NCBI GenBank assembly: GCA_003993805.1
Contig: RSEF01000003.1
Location: forward strand, 81,979,129-82,043,128
DNA from: Himantopus leucocephalus
Lineage: Eukaryota; Chordata; Aves; Charadriiformes; Recurvirostridae
Direction of reading: 5' to 3'
Length of the DNA stretch: 64,000 nucleotides
Part shown: one piece after another, positions 60,708-64,000 of the stretch
Layout of the letters: each line of letters begins with the position of its first letter
Numbering within the stretch: the first letter of the stretch is position 1
Made by a program: the position numbers and the translations under genes
The notes under the pieces: generated by a model
Told to the model about the DNA's origin: nothing
Databases searched by the model: none
The model's input: the letters and a program-made list of their open reading frames with translations, nothing else

Positions 60708-63700
60708 GAAGAATATTGCGTTATTTGAAAGAGAGAAAAAAACCCAAATCACAAGAAACATACGAAACGGGTCAGCAGACTGAAGGAAGAATTCATTAGC
60801 GAACTCCAAGACAAATTCTTATTGCCTTTTAACACAACACCTTCCTGAAATGGCTCTCTAATTTCAGCAAGGCATGGCGTGTCCTGTGCTCCTGCGGGAT
60901 GAGCTATGTGAAAAGGACAGCGCTTTCGTCGGAGTCCTTTCATAGTGTTAATTGGCAAATTGGCTTCTTTGCCTTTGATCTGCAGATCTATGGTAGTTAA
61001 AAGCAGTGAAGGTTCTGTTCCCAAAACAGCAGTTTTCACAGAATTAAAAAGTCCTTACCACTAACCGTATTTGCCTTGGACTACATGCAAAATGGACAAT
61101 GTCACAGCTCTGAAGAAACTTTGATAGGTTTGTCGGGTAGTATGCACAATACAATAAAATCACAGGAACTGGGAAAGATGCAGATTTTGTATTGAACAAA
61201 AAAGGATCTTTCAAAACCCAGGAGCTGGAGCTCCAGCATTATTGAAATATATTCTATTAAATGTAAAATAACATTTATTCCCCAATCAATAGACTCCTTG
61301 TAAATCATATCCTGGTGTGAATGAATTTCATAGATTACATTACAAACTCTTGATATGCAACTGTCGTTCTTTGCAGATCTGCTACTTTAGCCTAATGCAT
61401 TGATCAGCTAACAGAAAATGGTTCAAAAAGAGGAAATAATTACTGAACTATAGTCCTCCATTGATCTTCTTGTAGTTTGATAGCTAACCAGAAACAGATT
61501 TGCTTATTCTGATCCACTAGCCACAGTATATAGTAAGTCTTTTATCCGTTTTTCAGCCACCTCTGAAAAAACATTTGACAGGAGTGAGGGAGGTGTCCTA
61601 TTTTTTGCAGGTTTTATGAGTGCTTTGCTGAAATTAAATGTATAAACAGACTAGGACTCTTCAGCCCCAGCTCTATGAATTAAAAACAGATTGGAGTATA
61701 CTTCTTGCTCGTGCTGTGACCCCACGATTTGCATTCCTGTCTGCACAGTGGGGCCAGTTAATGGGAGGAATGGAAATACATTCTCCTATAATACCCCACA
61801 GCCAGGTGGCTAATGTGTTTATTCATCATGTAGATTCAAAACCTTCCAGGATGATATCCTAATCTAAACCGCTGTTCAAAAAGATAAAGCCACCGCTACC
61901 ACATCCTCCTTATAAGGAAGCTCCAACCTGCTGCAATTTCATTTTCCAGTTTTATAGGAGCACCCAGCTCAGACCTACCAAAGGCAAGAGGTGGGGTTTC
62001 TGGTATCCTTTGATCCTTTGTACTTTACATTTCTTACCAACATTCATTTCCTACTGTGCAACATGGTGGGTGTTGCTAATCTCAGTAGAGACACCAAATC
62101 ACACCCTGTCTATGTACAGAGAGACCTTAAGGAATGTGCATCAGCCTGATGAGTTCCCCTCCTGGAGCTGAGCACTTAAGGGTGGCAGTGCTGATTACCA
62201 CTACATACAGCAATTTTCTTATCAGTTGAATGCTCAAAATCAATATTTTTCATATAGTATTCCTGTTAACTCATATTGCCAAAATCTTTTTTGCTGTGGG
62301 GGATTGCTTCATTACCAAATTACTCTGAGAAGCATTTCCTATCTGCATTGTGCAATTCATGTTACGAGAACAACCAGACTTGATGCTGAGACTGGGAGGT
62401 TTTGTAGAAGCCAAGCAGCTGCCAAATGTGGAGTTCAGCAAAGATCTGGAAAGCTACAATATGCAACCACCTTTTTGTTGAGGCATGAAAACACTACTGA
62501 AGTGTTTTTCTGCCTTACCTCTGTAAACAGCCACATGTGTCTTGACCGTTCTCTTGTACTTAGAAAAATCCTGGAAGGTGGCAACCTGATAATCTCACAG
62601 CCATTCAATAAAACACTGGAATTCATGTCACCTCAGAAGTCTAAGGAAATAATTGATGATTCACTAAATATATTTCAGTAGCAGTAGTTAGAATATTATT
62701 CTACAAAATATAGGAGGAAACTATGATTTAGTAATATCTCCAAATCAAAAGAAGCTTCAAAAGTTATCCAGGATATCAAGTTCATTAAATGAGCTTCTCA
62801 TCAGAATCCCTGATATATATACACACAACAATGTATATTCAATAAATATTTAGCCATCCATCTCCCATTATCATTCAATAAGAACAGGCCGTCAAACTCC
62901 TTTTCCTCCTAAGAGATCCCAGAACCCAATACTTCAAAGAAGGAAGGAAATTATGTAAAGACATTTGTCAAAATGATCATTAGCTTGCATGATAAAAGAA
63001 ATTCACATCAAGTCTCAGAAGAGATGCATTGTAACATCTGAAATGTTGAATAAAATACACTGGCATTTCAGATGTACGCTGAAGTGAACGTAATAGATCC
63101 GATTCTTTCATTTACTTGGATTCCTTTGTCCACTCATGTTAAATTTATGGTTCAAGCTAAAACCATCATAAATAAAGTTACTTCTAATCAATCAAGTTCA
63201 GTCATGATTTTTTCCCTTTGATATCCAGATATTTTTCTGATAGATTTCATAAAGATATCTGCAATCATTGTCTGTGTTCAGCTTTTGAAAAGGAAAAATA
63301 CTCTTATCACTGAGCAGTGGATTTATTCAACTTATATTCACCATGAACAAATTAATTCCAGGTTTATTAGACAAATATAAGGAATATGATTCAAATTTGT
63401 CAAAATATTTCTATATATATTTAATCTAAAATACATGACCTAGTTCAGCCAATGTTGCCTGTCCCCAACCCTATTTTCCTACACTCACTATGAAAATACA
63501 CATACAGATCTTGTGTTACACTTGGAAGCATTTCTCTGTAGAAGTATTTCAAATGTGGACCTCTGTTCAAAAAACTTAGAAAGTTATCTCGGTGGTCTAG
63601 AGAGGGAAAGCTTGAGGAATCGTAGGTTTTAGCACTGCCCAGGGAGAAAAGAGTTCTGCAATAAATTTATCCCTACCTTATTACCAAACACACATGGTTT

Positions 63701-63836
63701 GCACTGCTAAACTTCAGGAATTTTCCCAGATAACTGCAAGCTGTACACTTGAAAACAAAATACTGCAACAAATTAAGCATGAGGCTAAGACTGAACAGAA
63801 CACTTCCCTTTTTTATACGGTTGTTAATTTTCCCTA
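60708..63836. other. Unassigned DNA, no confirmed gene
   Basis: No repeat family recognised. The plus frame 62226-62681 is 151 codons long, but it is AT-rich, has no recognisable domain and is overlapped by a minus frame, so it is not called as a gene. Confidence 0.5.
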
Positions 63837-64000
63837 GGAAGACTAGGGAAAACGTGAACCCTCTCCAGAAGGAAACAGGACACCTGGTCACTTGGGACAT
63901 GGAGAAGGCTGAGATACTCAACGACTTTTTTGCCTCAGTCTTCACTGGGAAGGGATCTAACCACACCATCCAAGTTACAGAAAGAAAAGGCAGGGACTGG
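63837..64000 (+). mobile_element. CR1 LINE ORF2 fragment, cut by the window end
   Basis: AGGAAGACTAGGGAAAACGT is followed by GGACATGGAGAAGGCTGAGA and TTTGCCTCAGTCTTCACTGG. These match the same region of the CR1 at about 5160-5290 (GAAGACTAAGGAAAACGTGG, GACATGGAAAAGGCTGAGGT, TTTGCCTCAGTCTTTACTAG). It lies between the endonuclease and RT parts of ORF2. The element probably continues past 64000. Confidence 0.93.

Noticed and set aside
62226..62681. 151-codon plus-strand open frame
   Set aside because: No recognisable domain, no splice or promoter context, overlapped by a minus frame; treated as chance.
1..64000. tRNA, rRNA, CRISPR array or bacterial-type operon
   Set aside because: No cloverleaf B-box context, no regularly spaced repeats and no dense open frames; the sequence is vertebrate gene-poor DNA.

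Overview
This window looks like AT-rich intergenic or intronic DNA from a bird. The evidence is a scatter of CR1 LINE fragments with the avian 3' end (octamer-type ATTCTATG tail and the GGTCC..TTCCAACC..AACCATTCTATG block), two solitary retroviral LTRs, and no bacterial-style gene packing. I cannot name the species. I found no protein-coding gene that I can support. The open reading frames are short (nearly all under 130 codons) and lie in AT-rich DNA or inside decayed LINE sequence. I saw no tRNA, rRNA, CRISPR array or recognisable non-coding RNA.

Layout: 1-4538 is unassigned DNA with a GGAA microsatellite. From 4539 to 5762 there are two plus-strand CR1 fragments, one broken by a 100-N gap and one an internally deleted ORF2 piece that ends at a single N. 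5763-14786 is mostly unassigned, with one very old CR1-like relic (about 7960-8400), a weak candidate terminal exon (12839-12983, poly(A) signal at 13299) and an AT-rich hairpin. 14787-15650 holds two minus-strand CR1 fragments, the second broken by a gap. A 554-bp plus-strand CR1 3' end lies at 21136-21689. A 1095-bp solo LTR with TG...CA ends and a 5-bp target duplication (AACTT) occupies 23726-24820. 33040-34155 is an old CR1/L3-like LINE. More CR1 pieces follow at 41962, 44442, 48958 and 50587. A second solo LTR (621 bp, minus strand, duplication AACAG) is at 51846-52466. 53125-54118 is a CR1 cluster in which near-identical inverted arms face each other across a 100-N gap. The window ends inside another CR1 ORF2 fragment (from 63837).

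The most unusual signal is an imperfect palindrome of about 270 bp at 60438-60707. Its two arms can be aligned over nearly their whole length, with many transition differences. It could be an ancient hairpin transposon or palindromic repeat family, or an element retained for regulation. I found no evidence for a new multi-gene system. The mobile elements do not act together with any host gene visible here.
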